A DNA stretch of 64,000 nucleotides, from NCBI RefSeq assembly GCF_017352135.1, contig NZ_CP071454.1, positions 3,001,001 to 3,065,000 on the forward strand, read 5' to 3'. Both the position numbers and the translations under genes were made by a program. This document shows, one piece after another, positions 1 through 8,915 of this stretch. Below the pieces are notes generated by a model that saw only the letters and a list, made by a program, of their open reading frames with translations, did not search any database and was not told where the DNA came from. Numbering within the stretch: position 1 is the stretch's first letter; each line of letters opens with the position of its first letter. The DNA is from Rhizobium lentis (lineage in GTDB: Bacteria > Pseudomonadota > Alphaproteobacteria > Rhizobiales > Rhizobiaceae).

Positions 1-322
1 AGGTGGGGTCGGCGACGATCGTCTCCTGGATCGGCTTGCCGGTGTCGAGCGTTTCCAGTTCGGAAAGCTCGCGGTTGCGCTCGCGCATGATGTCGGCGGC
101 GCGCTTGAGGATGCGGCCGCGTGCCATCGGGCTCATCGCCGCCCATTCCGGCTGGGCGCGCTTGGCCGCCGCAATCGCCTTCTCGACGATACCAGGCGTT
201 GCCGCGTGCAGCCGGGCGATCACCTCGCCGGTGGCCGGATAGAGGCTCTCGATGACGGCGCCGTCGGTATCCTCGACATATTCGCCGTCGATGAAATGCG
301 AGGCTTTCGGCTGGGCTTTCAT
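1..322 (-). CDS. betB: Betaine aldehyde dehydrogenase, N-terminal part (runs off the window)
   Basis: The first 107 codons of an aldehyde dehydrogenase are read leftward from an ATG at 322. The start ([18 protein letters not shown]), the YPATGEVIA segment and [10 protein letters not shown] match BetB, which oxidises betaine aldehyde to the osmoprotectant glycine betaine in the cytoplasm. The catalytic Cys and Glu lie beyond the window edge. The ATG follows the betI stop by one base, so the two genes are one transcript and probably translationally coupled. In Sinorhizobium meliloti the order is betI-betC-betB-betA. Here choline sulfatase (betC) is not between betI and betB. Confidence 0.93.
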   Translation of the reverse strand, partial: MKAQPKASHFIDGEYVEDTDGAVIESLYPATGEVIARLHAATPGIVEKAIAAAKRAQPEWAAMSPMARGRILKRAADIMRERNRELSELETLDTGKPIQETIVADPT

Positions 323-323
323 G

Positions 324-1049
324 TCATTTGTCCTTGCGGTGGTTCGGTCTGGTCTTCCCTTCTCCCCTCGGGGAGAAGGTGGCCCGCAGGGCCGGATGAG
401 GGGGCTGCAGTCTCGGCCTTGCCCCCTCATCCGTCCTTCGGACATCTTCTCTCCGCTGGAAAGAAGGGGAGGCGCTGACCAGAAGCGCGTTCAGATAATC
501 CTCCGTCAGCGCGATCGAGGCTTCGATGCCGATCGGCGCCGATTTCAGACTCTGCCTGATATAGAGCCCGTCGATCATCGCCGCAGCGCCCTCGGCGATG
601 CGTTCTGCGGCGTCGGCCGGGAGCAGCGCCTTGAGATCGGCAAGCAGGTTCGATCGCAGCCGCCTGGCATAGATAACCAGGAAACGCCGCGTCTCCTCCG
701 AGCGCTGCGCCTCGGCATAAAAGGCAAGCCAGGCGGCGATCGTCTCCGGCGCGAACTGGTCAGCGTGGAAACTGACGCGGATGACCGCGGAAAGCCGCTC
801 CCGCGGTGTCCGGGCGGCTTTCAGCGCCGCGACCGTATCGTCGCGCAATTGTCTGAGAAGCGAGCGGATCGTCTCGATCAGCAACTGCTCCTTGCTGCCG
901 AAATAATGATGGGCAAGGGCTGGCGAGACGCCGGCCTTGCGGGCGATGTCGGACATGGTGACGGCAAGCGAGCCGTGATCGCCGATCACCCGCAGCGCCG
1001 CATCGACAAGCGCCTTGCGGCGCACCGGCTCCATTCCGACTTTCGGCAA
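324..1049 (-). CDS. betI: BetI, TetR-family repressor of the choline-betaine genes
   Basis: TetR-type regulator. The N-terminal helix-turn-helix reads [20 protein letters not shown] (about residues 27-46), followed by a ligand domain with the BetI-typical AWLAFYAEA and IDGLYIRQ words. In the family BetI represses choline-to-betaine genes and is relieved by choline. I chose the TTG at 1049, giving [11 protein letters not shown] where relatives begin MPKVGM, because an AGAGGG ribosome site lies six bases upstream. An ATG at 1076 would add nine residues. BetI is normally about 200 residues. This one has 241, because the last 40 or so are encoded by the palindromic element at 346-475. betB follows immediately. 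Confidence 0.92.
   Translation of the reverse strand: MPKVGMEPVRRKALVDAALRVIGDHGSLAVTMSDIARKAGVSPALAHHYFGSKEQLLIETIRSLLRQLRDDTVAALKAARTPRERLSAVIRVSFHADQFAPETIAAWLAFYAEAQRSEETRRFLVIYARRLRSNLLADLKALLPADAAERIAEGAAAMIDGLYIRQSLKSAPIGIEASIALTEDYLNALLVSASPSFQRREDVRRTDEGARPRLQPPHPALRATFSPRGEGKTRPNHRKDK
346..475. repeat. Rhizobial GC-rich palindromic element overlapping the 3' end of betI
   Basis: This block carries the same words as the intergenic elements at 36.9, 34.0 and 8.0 kb: a CTTCTCCCC/GGGGAGAAG hairpin, GGTGGCCC..GGGCC, then CCGGATGAGGGGGC and its inverse CCCCCTCATCC. Here it is not intergenic, because it is read in frame by betI. It resembles the Rhizobium intergenic mosaic/palindromic elements (RIME-like). 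The exact family name is my inference. Confidence 0.75.
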
Positions 1050-1083
1050 ACGACAACCCTCTGAAAACCGCGCCATGGTATTT

Positions 1084-1103
1084 TTGATTGACTGATCAAT
1101 CAA
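1084..1103. promoter_or_regulatory. BetI operator
   Basis: Perfect inverted repeat TTGATTGA-ctga-TCAATCAA, lying 35 bp upstream of the chosen betI start. It has the form of known BetI operators (TTGATTG...CAATCAA), so autoregulation of betI-betB is likely. Confidence 0.85.
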
Positions 1104-1186
1104 CAAAAATCTTCGGCGAATTGATTTGGCTCACATCTTTTCCGGAAGAGCTGGGGCAACATATTCAAGTGATCAGGAGGTGTGCT

Positions 1187-1735
1187 ATGACCAGCGTCTT
1201 CAACGAAATGCCGGAATCCTCGCTGCGGTCGAAATGGGTATGGTTCCTCGGCCTCGGGGTTCTGCTTCTTATCTGCGGACTCATCGCCCTCAGCAATTTG
1301 CTGATGGCGACCGTCGCCTCGGTTTTTTATGTCGGCATGCTCATGCTGGCCGGCGGCGTCATCTACCTCGTCCACGCTTTTCAGTTGCGCCGCTGGGATC
1401 AGGTGCTCTTCTGGGCTTTGAGCGGCGTGCTTTACGTGCTTGCCGGTATCTGCGCCTTCGTCAATCCCATCTTCACCTCGGCCGCCTTGACCCTGTTTCT
1501 TGCCATTGCGCTGTTGGTGGCCGGCATATTCCGTCTCTGGGTCGGGATGCGCATGCGACCGCTCAAGGGCTGGCGCTGGATCGCTGCAAGCGGCGTCATG
1601 ACGGCGCTGGCCGGCTTTGTCATCGCACTGGGCTGGCCGGTCAACAGCCTCTGGATCCTTGGCCTTTTTCTAGCCTTCGACCTGATGGTCCAGGGGTGGA
1701 CGATGATCGCCGTTGGCCTTGGCTTGCGCAGTTGA
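1187..1735 (+). CDS. HdeD-family (DUF308) six-helix membrane protein
   Basis: 182-residue inner-membrane protein. About six hydrophobic helices come in the paired pattern of DUF308/HdeD (for example FLGLGVLLLICGLIALS near residue 20 and WIAASGVMTALAGFVIAL near 130). In E. coli HdeD belongs to the acid-resistance island, but the molecular role of the family is not established. The ATG at 1187 is preceded by AGGAGG with ideal spacing; an upstream in-frame start has none. The gene is divergent from betI across the BetI operator, so shared promoter control is possible but not shown. It stands alone, with no hdeA/hdeB nearby. Confidence 0.85.
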   Translation: MTSVFNEMPESSLRSKWVWFLGLGVLLLICGLIALSNLLMATVASVFYVGMLMLAGGVIYLVHAFQLRRWDQVLFWALSGVLYVLAGICAFVNPIFTSAALTLFLAIALLVAGIFRLWVGMRMRPLKGWRWIAASGVMTALAGFVIALGWPVNSLWILGLFLAFDLMVQGWTMIAVGLGLRS

Positions 1736-1802
1736 ACCGCGATGGACCTTTTCTTTTTTGACAAGGGAATGGCGGGGGATTAGACTTTAGGGATTAGGAT
1801 CG

Positions 1803-1816
1803 TCCGGCATGCCGGA
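1803..1816. promoter_or_regulatory. 14-bp perfect palindrome upstream of the orphan parD
   Basis: TCCGGCATGCCGGA is a perfect palindrome 110 bp before the parD start. It is followed by a second hairpin-like word (GGCGC...GCGCC, about 1838-1856). It could be the antitoxin's autoregulatory operator or a transcription-end structure for the HdeD gene. Nothing in the sequence decides between them. Confidence 0.35.
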
Positions 1817-1926
1817 TGGTTGTGCGAACGCACCAAGGCGCCGGCTTGAAGCGCCGGGAATGCCGAAAATGGTCATGCGTCCCCCAAAGGCAGGGTACTG
1901 CCTGAAGAAAATAAGGGAGGAAGTTC

Positions 1927-2169
1927 ATGCCGATGGTCACCGTTTCCCTCTCTCCGCAACAGGCAGCGGGCATCCGTGCCGCCGTCGACACGGGTGGTTA
2001 CGCCTCGAGCAGTGAGGTCGTCCGCGAGGCGCTTCGCCTCTGGGATACCGCCCGCAAGCTCGGCGAAATCAAGGCAGATCTCCTCGAAGACGAGAGCGTC
2101 GCCTCCGGCGGCAGATGCGTCGCCGACATGTTCGCCGATCACGAGGCGCAGCGCCGTCGCTCCGCCTGA
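1927..2169 (+). CDS. ParD-like ribbon-helix-helix antitoxin without a partner toxin
   Basis: 80-residue protein. Its N-terminus (VTVSLSPQQAAGIRAAVDTGGYASSSEVVREALRLW, split here as family words VTVSLSP, GGYASSSEVVREALR) is the ParD/CC2985-type ribbon-helix-helix domain that binds operator DNA and neutralises ParE. The C-terminal 40 residues are charged, as expected for a toxin-binding tail. The ATG is preceded by AAGGGAGGAAG. Downstream there is no ParE/RelE reading frame in any frame before the EAL gene at 2330, so this is an orphan antitoxin or the survivor of a lost pair. Confidence 0.8.
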   Translation: MPMVTVSLSPQQAAGIRAAVDTGGYASSSEVVREALRLWDTARKLGEIKADLLEDESVASGGRCVADMFADHEAQRRRSA

Positions 2170-2329
2170 ACAAGCGCCTGATTGTGCTCGGGAATTCGAA
2201 TTCACGCGGGACGCGTGGCGGGGATCCGTTGTCTTTCACAAAACTTTCATATTGGCGAAAGGGTTCGTTGATCCTTCTGCGGCAGGTTTCTGAGCAAGAA
2301 GAACAAGTCGCAGTGGAGATCGGCCCACA

Positions 2330-4147
2330 ATGAACACTGCAATATCCTTGGCTGGCGCCGTCGAGCCTGGCGTCCTGCGCCGCTATGCGAGCGATCAGAT
2401 GGTAACTCTTGCCAAGCTCGTGGTCGAGAACGCCTTCCAGCCGATCGTCGAAGCCGGCACCGGTACGGTGTTCGGTTACGAGTCCCTTATGCGCGGCCAG
2501 GAACGCATCGGCTACGACACGCCGGCCGACATTCTCGACGAGGCGCATCGGACCGGCCAACTGCTGCAGCTCGAACAGATGGTCGCCAGCCGTGCGCTCG
2601 CCAAGTTCGCGACGTTGTCGAATTTCTCCACCTCGACCCTGTTCCTCAATCTCGACGTCCGGTTGATCCCCAATGGCGAGCGCCTGGTCGAAAGCCTGCT
2701 GCAACATTTGCGGACAGCCAATATTCCGCCGTCCTCCATCTGTTTCGAATTTTCCGAACGTTTCGACAATACCAGCGTGCCGGAATTCGCCGCCCTGGTT
2801 TCCACGCTGCGCAAGGCCGGCTTCAAGCTGGCGATCGACGATTTCGGCGTCGGTCACGGCGAGATGAAACTGCTTTGCGATCATGCCGTGGACTATCTGA
2901 AGATCGACCGCCATTTCGTAGCTGAGATCGACCGCAGCCCGCGCAAGCGCCATCTGCTGAAGAGCATCGTCAACATCGCCCACGTGCTCGGAACGCGCGT
3001 CATCGCCGAAGGCATCGAGACCGAAGCCGAATTCATCGCCTGCCGCGAATATGGCGTCGACCTCGTCCAGGGCTGGTTCATCTCGCGGCCGACGACGCAT
3101 ATGTCGGAGCTGGCCCCATCCTTTCCGCATCTGCAGGAGCTCGGCAAGAGCAAGCGCGGCAGCCAGTCGCTCGACGAAATCCTCATCCGCAAGCAGATCG
3201 AACTCCTGCCGGCGGTCTATGAAAACGACAGCATCGACAGCGTCTTCGAGCTCTTCCGCCGCAATCCGCGCCAAGCCTTCTTTCCCGTCCTCAACGCCAA
3301 TGACGAGCCGCGAGGCATCATCCATGAGCATCACCTCAAGGAATATATCTATCAGCCCTTCGGCCGCGACCTCCTGAAGAACAAGATGTACGAGCGCAGC
3401 ATCTCGCATTTCGTCGAGATGGCGCCGATCGTCGGCCTCGACAGCGATGCCGAGCAGCTGATGGCGATCTTTGCCAATATGGAGGGCAGCGATTGCCTGA
3501 TCCTGACCGATAATATGCGTTATGCCGGCGTCGTCTCCGCCGCCTCGCTGATCAAGGTCATCAACGAGAAACAGCTGAAGACTGCCCAGGATCAGAACCC
3601 GCTGACCGGCCTGCCGGGCAATCGCGCCATCCGCGAATTCATGCGCCAGTCCGGCCGTGATGGCGACGAGGTCCGCCATTTCTGCTATTGCGACTTCGAC
3701 AACTTCAAGCCGTTCAATGATGCCTATGGCTTCCATCTCGGCGACCACGCGATCTCGCTGTTTGCCGCCTTGATGCGCCGCTATTTCTTCGGCGAGCGCC
3801 ATTTCCTCGGCCATGTCGGCGGCGACGATTTCTTTATCGGTGTCGTCGGCTGGACGAAGGAGGAGCTGACCGAGATCCTCGACCGGCTGATCAGCGATTT
3901 CCACGACGACGTGCTCGACCTTTATTCCGACGAGCACCGCGCCGCCGGCCGCATCCTCGGCCACGACCGCACCGGCACTGAGGCCCTGTTCCCGCTGATG
4001 CGCTGCTCGATCGGCGTTCTCGAGCTGCCTGAAGGCCTCGTTATCGACGACATCAACCGCGTCGGCGCCGAGATCGCCGTCATCAAGTCGGCCGCCAAGG
4101 AGAGCGAGGAGGGTCTCGCCTTCCATGTCCTGGGCGAGGCGAATTGA
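2330..4147 (+). CDS. Cyclic-di-GMP protein with EAL, CBS-pair and GGDEF domains
   Basis: 605-residue soluble protein. The EAL domain (about 25-260) has YESLMRG in place of EALxR but keeps the N of NLDV, the E of FEFSER, IDDFG, LKIDR and AEGIET, so phosphodiesterase activity is plausible. A CBS pair (about 270-400) suggests adenine-nucleotide sensing. The C-terminal GGDEF domain (about 415-590) has GGDDF at about 497-501, a conservative change that may or may not retain cyclase activity. This order, with EAL first, is a known family type. The gene is monocistronic, with GGAG upstream of the ATG. Confidence 0.9.
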   Translation: MNTAISLAGAVEPGVLRRYASDQMVTLAKLVVENAFQPIVEAGTGTVFGYESLMRGQERIGYDTPADILDEAHRTGQLLQLEQMVASRALAKFATLSNFSTSTLFLNLDVRLIPNGERLVESLLQHLRTANIPPSSICFEFSERFDNTSVPEFAALVSTLRKAGFKLAIDDFGVGHGEMKLLCDHAVDYLKIDRHFVAEIDRSPRKRHLLKSIVNIAHVLGTRVIAEGIETEAEFIACREYGVDLVQGWFISRPTTHMSELAPSFPHLQELGKSKRGSQSLDEILIRKQIELLPAVYENDSIDSVFELFRRNPRQAFFPVLNANDEPRGIIHEHHLKEYIYQPFGRDLLKNKMYERSISHFVEMAPIVGLDSDAEQLMAIFANMEGSDCLILTDNMRYAGVVSAASLIKVINEKQLKTAQDQNPLTGLPGNRAIREFMRQSGRDGDEVRHFCYCDFDNFKPFNDAYGFHLGDHAISLFAALMRRYFFGERHFLGHVGGDDFFIGVVGWTKEELTEILDRLISDFHDDVLDLYSDEHRAAGRILGHDRTGTEALFPLMRCSIGVLELPEGLVIDDINRVGAEIAVIKSAAKESEEGLAFHVLGEAN

Positions 4148-4188
4148 CGCCCTTGCTGCTTCCAGCCTTCCCAAGCCGGCCGGGCTGA

Positions 4189-5223
<1,035 letters not shown>

Positions 5224-5414
5224 GCGTCAGCGAACGCCGGCGGCGAGAATGCGCCCGCACCTCAGGCCGGCGCGAGGCGGAAAAAGCTGGCGCACGAGCA
5301 GCCTCAAAATCTTGGATGGCGGAGGTTGAGGTTCGACCGGCAGCAGGCGCAATCATCTTCTATTCCGCCCCGTATTGCGGTTCTGCTGCGGATGCCCACC
5401 CCACCCTCCGTCCT

Positions 5415-5433
5415 GCTCGGGCTTGACCCGAGC
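5415..5433. repeat. Palindromic intergenic element in the 5224-5632 gap
   Basis: GCTCGGG-cttga-CCCGAGC is a perfect 7-bp stem inside a block (about 5400-5510) that resembles the widespread alphaproteobacterial repeat built on CGGGCTTGACCCG. The rest of the 409-bp gap before the asparaginase gene shows no gene I would support. Confidence 0.6.
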
Positions 5434-5632
5434 ATCTACGCTGGCCGATCAGTGGCGGCCATGGCAGGTGCATGCTCAAGGCCGAGGAGGACGGAATGTG
5501 CGGTGGCGCCTCCGCCAAACATCCCGCCGGCGCGCCGGCAGCCCGCGCAGCCACAGGAACTTAAACCCCGTTGGCTTTCGCGCCTCGACGCGGTATGCCT
5601 GCCGCATCCCGCCCGCACCCGGATGAGAACTC

Positions 5633-6640
5633 ATGACCAATCCCGTCACTGTTGAAGTTACCCGTGGCCTGCTCGTGGAAAGCCGTCACCGCGGTGCGGT
5701 GGTGGTCGTCGACGGCGACGGCAGGCTCGTCTTCTCGCTCGGCGACATCGACGCCGCCGTCTTCCCGCGCTCGGCCTGCAAGGCGATGCAGGCGCTGCCG
5801 CTGGTGGAAAGCGGTGCGGCCGATGCCTATGGCTTCGGCGACAAGGAGCTGGCGCTTGCCTGCGCCTCGCACAGTGGCGAGGAGGAGCATGTGGCGCTTG
5901 CCGCCTCCATGCTTTCGCGCGCCGGCCGCAATGCCGAGGCGCTCGAATGCGGCGCCCACTGGTCGATGAACCAGAAGGTCCTGATCCAGCAGGCTCGCAC
6001 CTTGGACGCGCCGAGCGCGCTGCATAACAACTGCTCGGGAAAACATGCCGGTTTTATCTGCGCCTGCTGCCACCGGGATATCGATCCGAAGGGTTATGTC
6101 GGCTACGAGCACCCGCTGCAGGTCGAGATCCGTGCGGTAATGGAAGGCCTGACCGGCGCCGTGCTCGGCGCCGAGAGCTGCGGCACCGACGGCTGTTCCA
6201 TCCCGACCTATGCCGTGCCGCTCAGGAGCCTGGCCCACGGCTTTGCGAAGATGGCGACCGGCGTCGGCCTGGAACCCTTGCGCGCCAGAGCATCCCGCCG
6301 TCTGATCGAGGCTTGCATGGCAGAGCCCTTCTATGTCGCCGGCACCGGCCGCGCCTGCACGAAGCTGATGCAGATCGCCCCCGGCCGCGTCTTCGTCAAA
6401 ACGGGCGCCGAGGGCGTCTTCTGCGCCGCGATCCCGGAAAAGGGCATCGCCATCGCGCTCAAATGCGAGGATGGCGCCACCCGCGCCGCCGAAGCCATGG
6501 TGGCGGCGACGCTTGCCCGCTTCTTCGAGACGGAAGAGGCGGTGCATGCCGCCCTGATGGCGTTTGCCGCAATGCCGATGCACAACTGGAACGGCATGCA
6601 TGTCGGCGATATCAGGGTGACCTCGGCTTTGACCGAGTAA
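5633..6640 (+). CDS. L-asparaginase, Rhizobium etli type (class 3)
   Basis: 335-residue cytosolic amidohydrolase that converts asparagine to aspartate and ammonia. It belongs to the rhizobial family, which is unrelated to E. coli AnsA/AnsB. The residues of the characterised R. etli enzyme ReAV (Ser48, Lys51, Cys135, Lys138, Asp187, Cys189) appear here at Ser47, Lys50 (FPRSACK), Cys134, Lys137 (NNCSGKHAG), Asp186 and Cys188 (GTDGCS), all shifted by one. The Cys/Lys/Asp set is the zinc-site cluster. The gene converges tail-to-tail, with no gap, on a DeoR-type regulator. No asparagine permease or aspartase is adjacent. Confidence 0.92.
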   Translation: MTNPVTVEVTRGLLVESRHRGAVVVVDGDGRLVFSLGDIDAAVFPRSACKAMQALPLVESGAADAYGFGDKELALACASHSGEEEHVALAASMLSRAGRNAEALECGAHWSMNQKVLIQQARTLDAPSALHNNCSGKHAGFICACCHRDIDPKGYVGYEHPLQVEIRAVMEGLTGAVLGAESCGTDGCSIPTYAVPLRSLAHGFAKMATGVGLEPLRARASRRLIEACMAEPFYVAGTGRACTKLMQIAPGRVFVKTGAEGVFCAAIPEKGIAIALKCEDGATRAAEAMVAATLARFFETEEAVHAALMAFAAMPMHNWNGMHVGDIRVTSALTE

Positions 6641-7396
6641 TCACGCCGTCGCGATCGCAGCATTGAGATCGCGATAGGGTTTCAGCCGCTCGGCCGGCAT
6701 CTCCGCCGGAACGATCAGCCCCGCCACCTCGGAAATGCCGAGCACCGGGCAGGGCGAGACGAGATCGAACTTCTCCTCCGTCAGCAGCACATGCGTTTCG
6801 GCCGAGCAGCGGGCGATATGGCGCTTGATCGCCGCCTCCTCGAAATCGCCGGTGGACAGCCCGTGCACGGGGTGGGCGGCCGTGACGCCGAGGAAGAACA
6901 GGTCGGGGCGCAGCTGCGAGATCGCCGCCATTGCCGCTGCCCCGGTCGCCACCATCGAATGCTTGTAGAGCCGTCCGCCGGCCAGAATCACCTCGGCCGT
7001 CGGGTGATGTTCCAGCTCGGCGGCGATCGTCGGGCTGTGGGTGGCAACCGTCAGCGCCATGTCGCGCGGCAAGTGCCTGGCGATCTCGGCCGTCGTCGTG
7101 CCGCCGTCGAGGAAGATCATCTGCCCCGGCTTGACCATCGCCGCCGCCTTCGCCCCGAGCCGCGCCTTGATCTCGGATGAGACGCTGAGCCGCGCGGTGA
7201 AATCGGGCAGATCGGGCGAAAGCGGCATCGCCCCGCCATGCACACGTTTCAACAGCCCCTCCGCCGCCATCTCCCTGAGATCCCGCCGGATCGTATCTTC
7301 CGACAGCGACAAATCCTCGGCGACGCGCTTGGCGATCACCTGGCCGTCGCGGCGCAGAATGTCGAGGATGAGGGCCTTGCGTTGCGTCGTCAGCAT
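6641..7396 (-). CDS. DeoR/GlpR-family transcriptional regulator
   Basis: 251 residues. The N-terminal DeoR helix-turn-helix (DGQVIAKRVAEDLSLSEDTI, then RRDLREMAAEGLLKRVHGG) is followed by a sugar-isomerase-like sensor domain with FLDGGTTTAEIARHLP (about 93-108) and FFLGVTA. Members usually sense a phosphorylated sugar or related metabolite. Its stop directly abuts the asparaginase stop on the other strand, so it cannot share that gene's promoter. The adjacent rightward gene at 7537 shares its upstream region and is a more natural divergent target. Confidence 0.9.
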   Translation of the reverse strand: MLTTQRKALILDILRRDGQVIAKRVAEDLSLSEDTIRRDLREMAAEGLLKRVHGGAMPLSPDLPDFTARLSVSSEIKARLGAKAAAMVKPGQMIFLDGGTTTAEIARHLPRDMALTVATHSPTIAAELEHHPTAEVILAGGRLYKHSMVATGAAAMAAISQLRPDLFFLGVTAAHPVHGLSTGDFEEAAIKRHIARCSAETHVLLTEEKFDLVSPCPVLGISEVAGLIVPAEMPAERLKPYRDLNAAIATA

Positions 7397-7405
7397 TGTC
7401 TCTCC

Positions 7406-7493
7406 GCACGAAATTGAACGAGATAGCGGGATCTTGCACGAAACGACTCGACATTCAAGAAAATATCGTGCATTTTCAGGAAATCCCGTGCAT
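7406..7493. promoter_or_regulatory. Array of GCACG/CGTGC elements between the DeoR gene and 7537
   Basis: GCACGAAA occurs at 7406-7413 and 7436-7443, and the inverse core CGTGCA at 7468-7473 and 7488-7493. Repeated short half-sites in both orientations in a divergent promoter are what a DeoR/GlpR-type repressor commonly uses, so this is a candidate operator array. Confidence 0.5.
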
Positions 7494-7536
7494 GAAGCCG
7501 GGAGTGCTCACGCAGAGCGGAGCGAAGGAGTGGACC

Positions 7537-7893
7537 ATGTTGATATTGATTGCCGGGCCTTATCGGTCCGGAACGGGCGACGACCCGGAAAAGATGGCGG
7601 CCAACCTGAAGCGGCTGGAGGAGCCGTCACACAAGCTGTTTGCGGCCGGCCATGTGCCGATGATCGGCGAATGGGTGGCGTTGCCGATCTGGCATGCCGC
7701 CGGCGGCAAGTCGGTCGGCGACGCGCTCTATGAGGAGATCTTCCACCCGGTCGCCGGCCGGCTGCTGCAGCTCTGCGAAGGCGTGCTGCGCCTGCCCGGC
7801 GAGTCTAAGGGTGCCGACAACGACGTGCGCATCGCCCGGGACCGCGGCATCCCGGTATGGCATCGGCTGGAGGACGTGCCGGGTTGCGGGTGA
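7537..7893 (+). CDS. Conserved protein of the DUF4406 / deoxyribosyltransferase-like type
   Basis: 118 residues. It opens with a Rossmann-like MLILIAGPYRSGTGDDPEKM, continues LFAAGHVPMIGEWVALPIW, and ends with a region rich in acidic and glycine residues including CEGVLRLPGESKGADNDV. This layout (IAGPYRS, a 'go out and fetch' helix, a late catalytic-looking Glu) resembles DUF4406 and nucleoside 2-deoxyribosyltransferase-like folds. The substrate is unknown. I chose the ATG at 7537 because GAAGGAG precedes it; earlier in-frame starts would add unlikely sequence. It is divergent from the DeoR gene across the GCACG array. Confidence 0.7.
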   Translation: MLILIAGPYRSGTGDDPEKMAANLKRLEEPSHKLFAAGHVPMIGEWVALPIWHAAGGKSVGDALYEEIFHPVAGRLLQLCEGVLRLPGESKGADNDVRIARDRGIPVWHRLEDVPGCG

Positions 7894-7981
7894 GGGTGCG
7901 TGTCATCTCTCGGAAGAAGAGAAGGGGCGACACCTCTCGCATATGGTCGCGTGGACTGACAAGGCGAGTTGAATTGCAGAT

Positions 7982-8137
7982 CTGCCCCTCACCCTAACCC
8001 TACCCTAACCCTCTCGCCGTTCTGACGGGGAGAGGGGAGGTGCCCTGCGAAAGGTCGCGGTGAACGAGAGGTTGCGGCATATCCCTTCTCCCCGTCAAAA
8101 CGGGCAGAAGGTGGCGGCAGCCGGATGAGGGGCTGCG
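7982..8137. repeat. Rhizobial palindromic intergenic element
   Basis: Carries the shared words CCCCTCACCCTAACCCT, the CTCTCCCCGT/ACGGGGAGAG type hairpin, GAGAGGTTGCGGCAT and GGCGGCAGCCGGATGAGGGG. The same words recur at 33.9, 38.9 and 40.7 kb. It fills most of the 343-bp gap between 7893 and 8237, where no gene is supported. Confidence 0.8.
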
Positions 8138-8236
8138 GCATTGCGCCTCGACCAACAGCCTGCAAACCACCAATCTCCCCGGTTCCGGCGCACCACTCCC
8201 CGCGCTATAAGACGTGCTGAAAGGGAGTCGAGAACC

Positions 8237-8857
8237 ATGCTGACATTGTATTACGCGTCTGGAACCTGCGCGCTTGCAAGCCTGATCGCTCTGGAAGAAT
8301 CCGGCCTTGCGTTCGAAACGAGGAAGCTCAGCTTCCGCGATGGCGAGCAACGTTCGCCCGATTATCTGAAGATCAATCCGAAGGGCCGGGTACCGGCGCT
8401 GGTCACCGATCGCGGCGTGCTGACGGAAACGCCGGCAATCCTCGGCTTTATCGCCGAAAGCGCCCCGGCCGCGAAGCTCGCGCCGCTCGGCGATGTCTTC
8501 GAAATGGCGCGGCTGCAATCCTTCAACAGCTATCTCTGCTCCACCGTGCATGTGAACCATGCCCATCGCCCGCGCGGCTACCGCTGGGCCGACGAGCCGG
8601 CGGCAATCGAGGCGATGAAGGCGAAGGTGCCGCAGAATATGGCCGATTGCTTCACGCTGATCGAAGAGACGATGTTCGAGGGTCCCTGGGTGATGGGCGA
8701 GACCTATTCGCTCGCCGATCCCTATCTCTTCGTCATGAGCGACTGGATGCCATCCGACGGCGTCGATCCCGCCCGCTTTGCAAAGGTCAGCGACCACCAC
8801 GCCCGCATGCTGCAGCGCCCCGCCGTCCAGCGGGCGCTTGCCTATGACCGGGGCTGA
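8237..8857 (+). CDS. Glutathione S-transferase, beta-class-like
   Basis: 206 residues. The thioredoxin-like N-terminal domain begins MLTLYYASGTCALASLIALE, with Cys11 where bacterial beta-class GSTs have their catalytic cysteine. PKGRVPALV supplies the cis-proline and TETPAIL the glutathione-binding acid/hydroxyl pair. The C-terminal domain is helical. It probably conjugates or reduces electrophiles with glutathione. The ATG at 8237 is preceded by AAGGGAGTCGAGAACC. It stands alone after a palindromic element, and the substrate cannot be read from the sequence. Confidence 0.88.
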   Translation: MLTLYYASGTCALASLIALEESGLAFETRKLSFRDGEQRSPDYLKINPKGRVPALVTDRGVLTETPAILGFIAESAPAAKLAPLGDVFEMARLQSFNSYLCSTVHVNHAHRPRGYRWADEPAAIEAMKAKVPQNMADCFTLIEETMFEGPWVMGETYSLADPYLFVMSDWMPSDGVDPARFAKVSDHHARMLQRPAVQRALAYDRG

Positions 8858-8915
8858 GGTGCCGGCTTGATCGCCGCGGCCGGCCGCGCAGGAGTGTCCG
8901 TGGCCATCTCAGAAC

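Noticed and set aside
2192..2227. GAATTCGAATTC, ACGCGT and GGATCC in 36 bp, like a cloning polylinker
   Set aside because: The flanking sequence is ordinary genomic DNA leading into a well-formed gene, and other polylinker sites are missing. Chance, or at most an assembly point to check.
2069..4174. A 701-codon open frame on the minus strand opposite the EAL-CBS-GGDEF gene
   Set aside because: Antisense shadow in high-GC DNA: it has no domain, no ribosome site, and lies over a gene with clear motifs. Similar long antisense frames at 17060-19012 and 4228-5193 were rejected for the same reason.
7988..8012. CCCTAACCCTACCCTAACCC, which looks like telomeric repeats
   Set aside because: It is part of the rhizobial palindromic element and recurs in single form at 38.9 and 40.7 kb. 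It is not a telomere.
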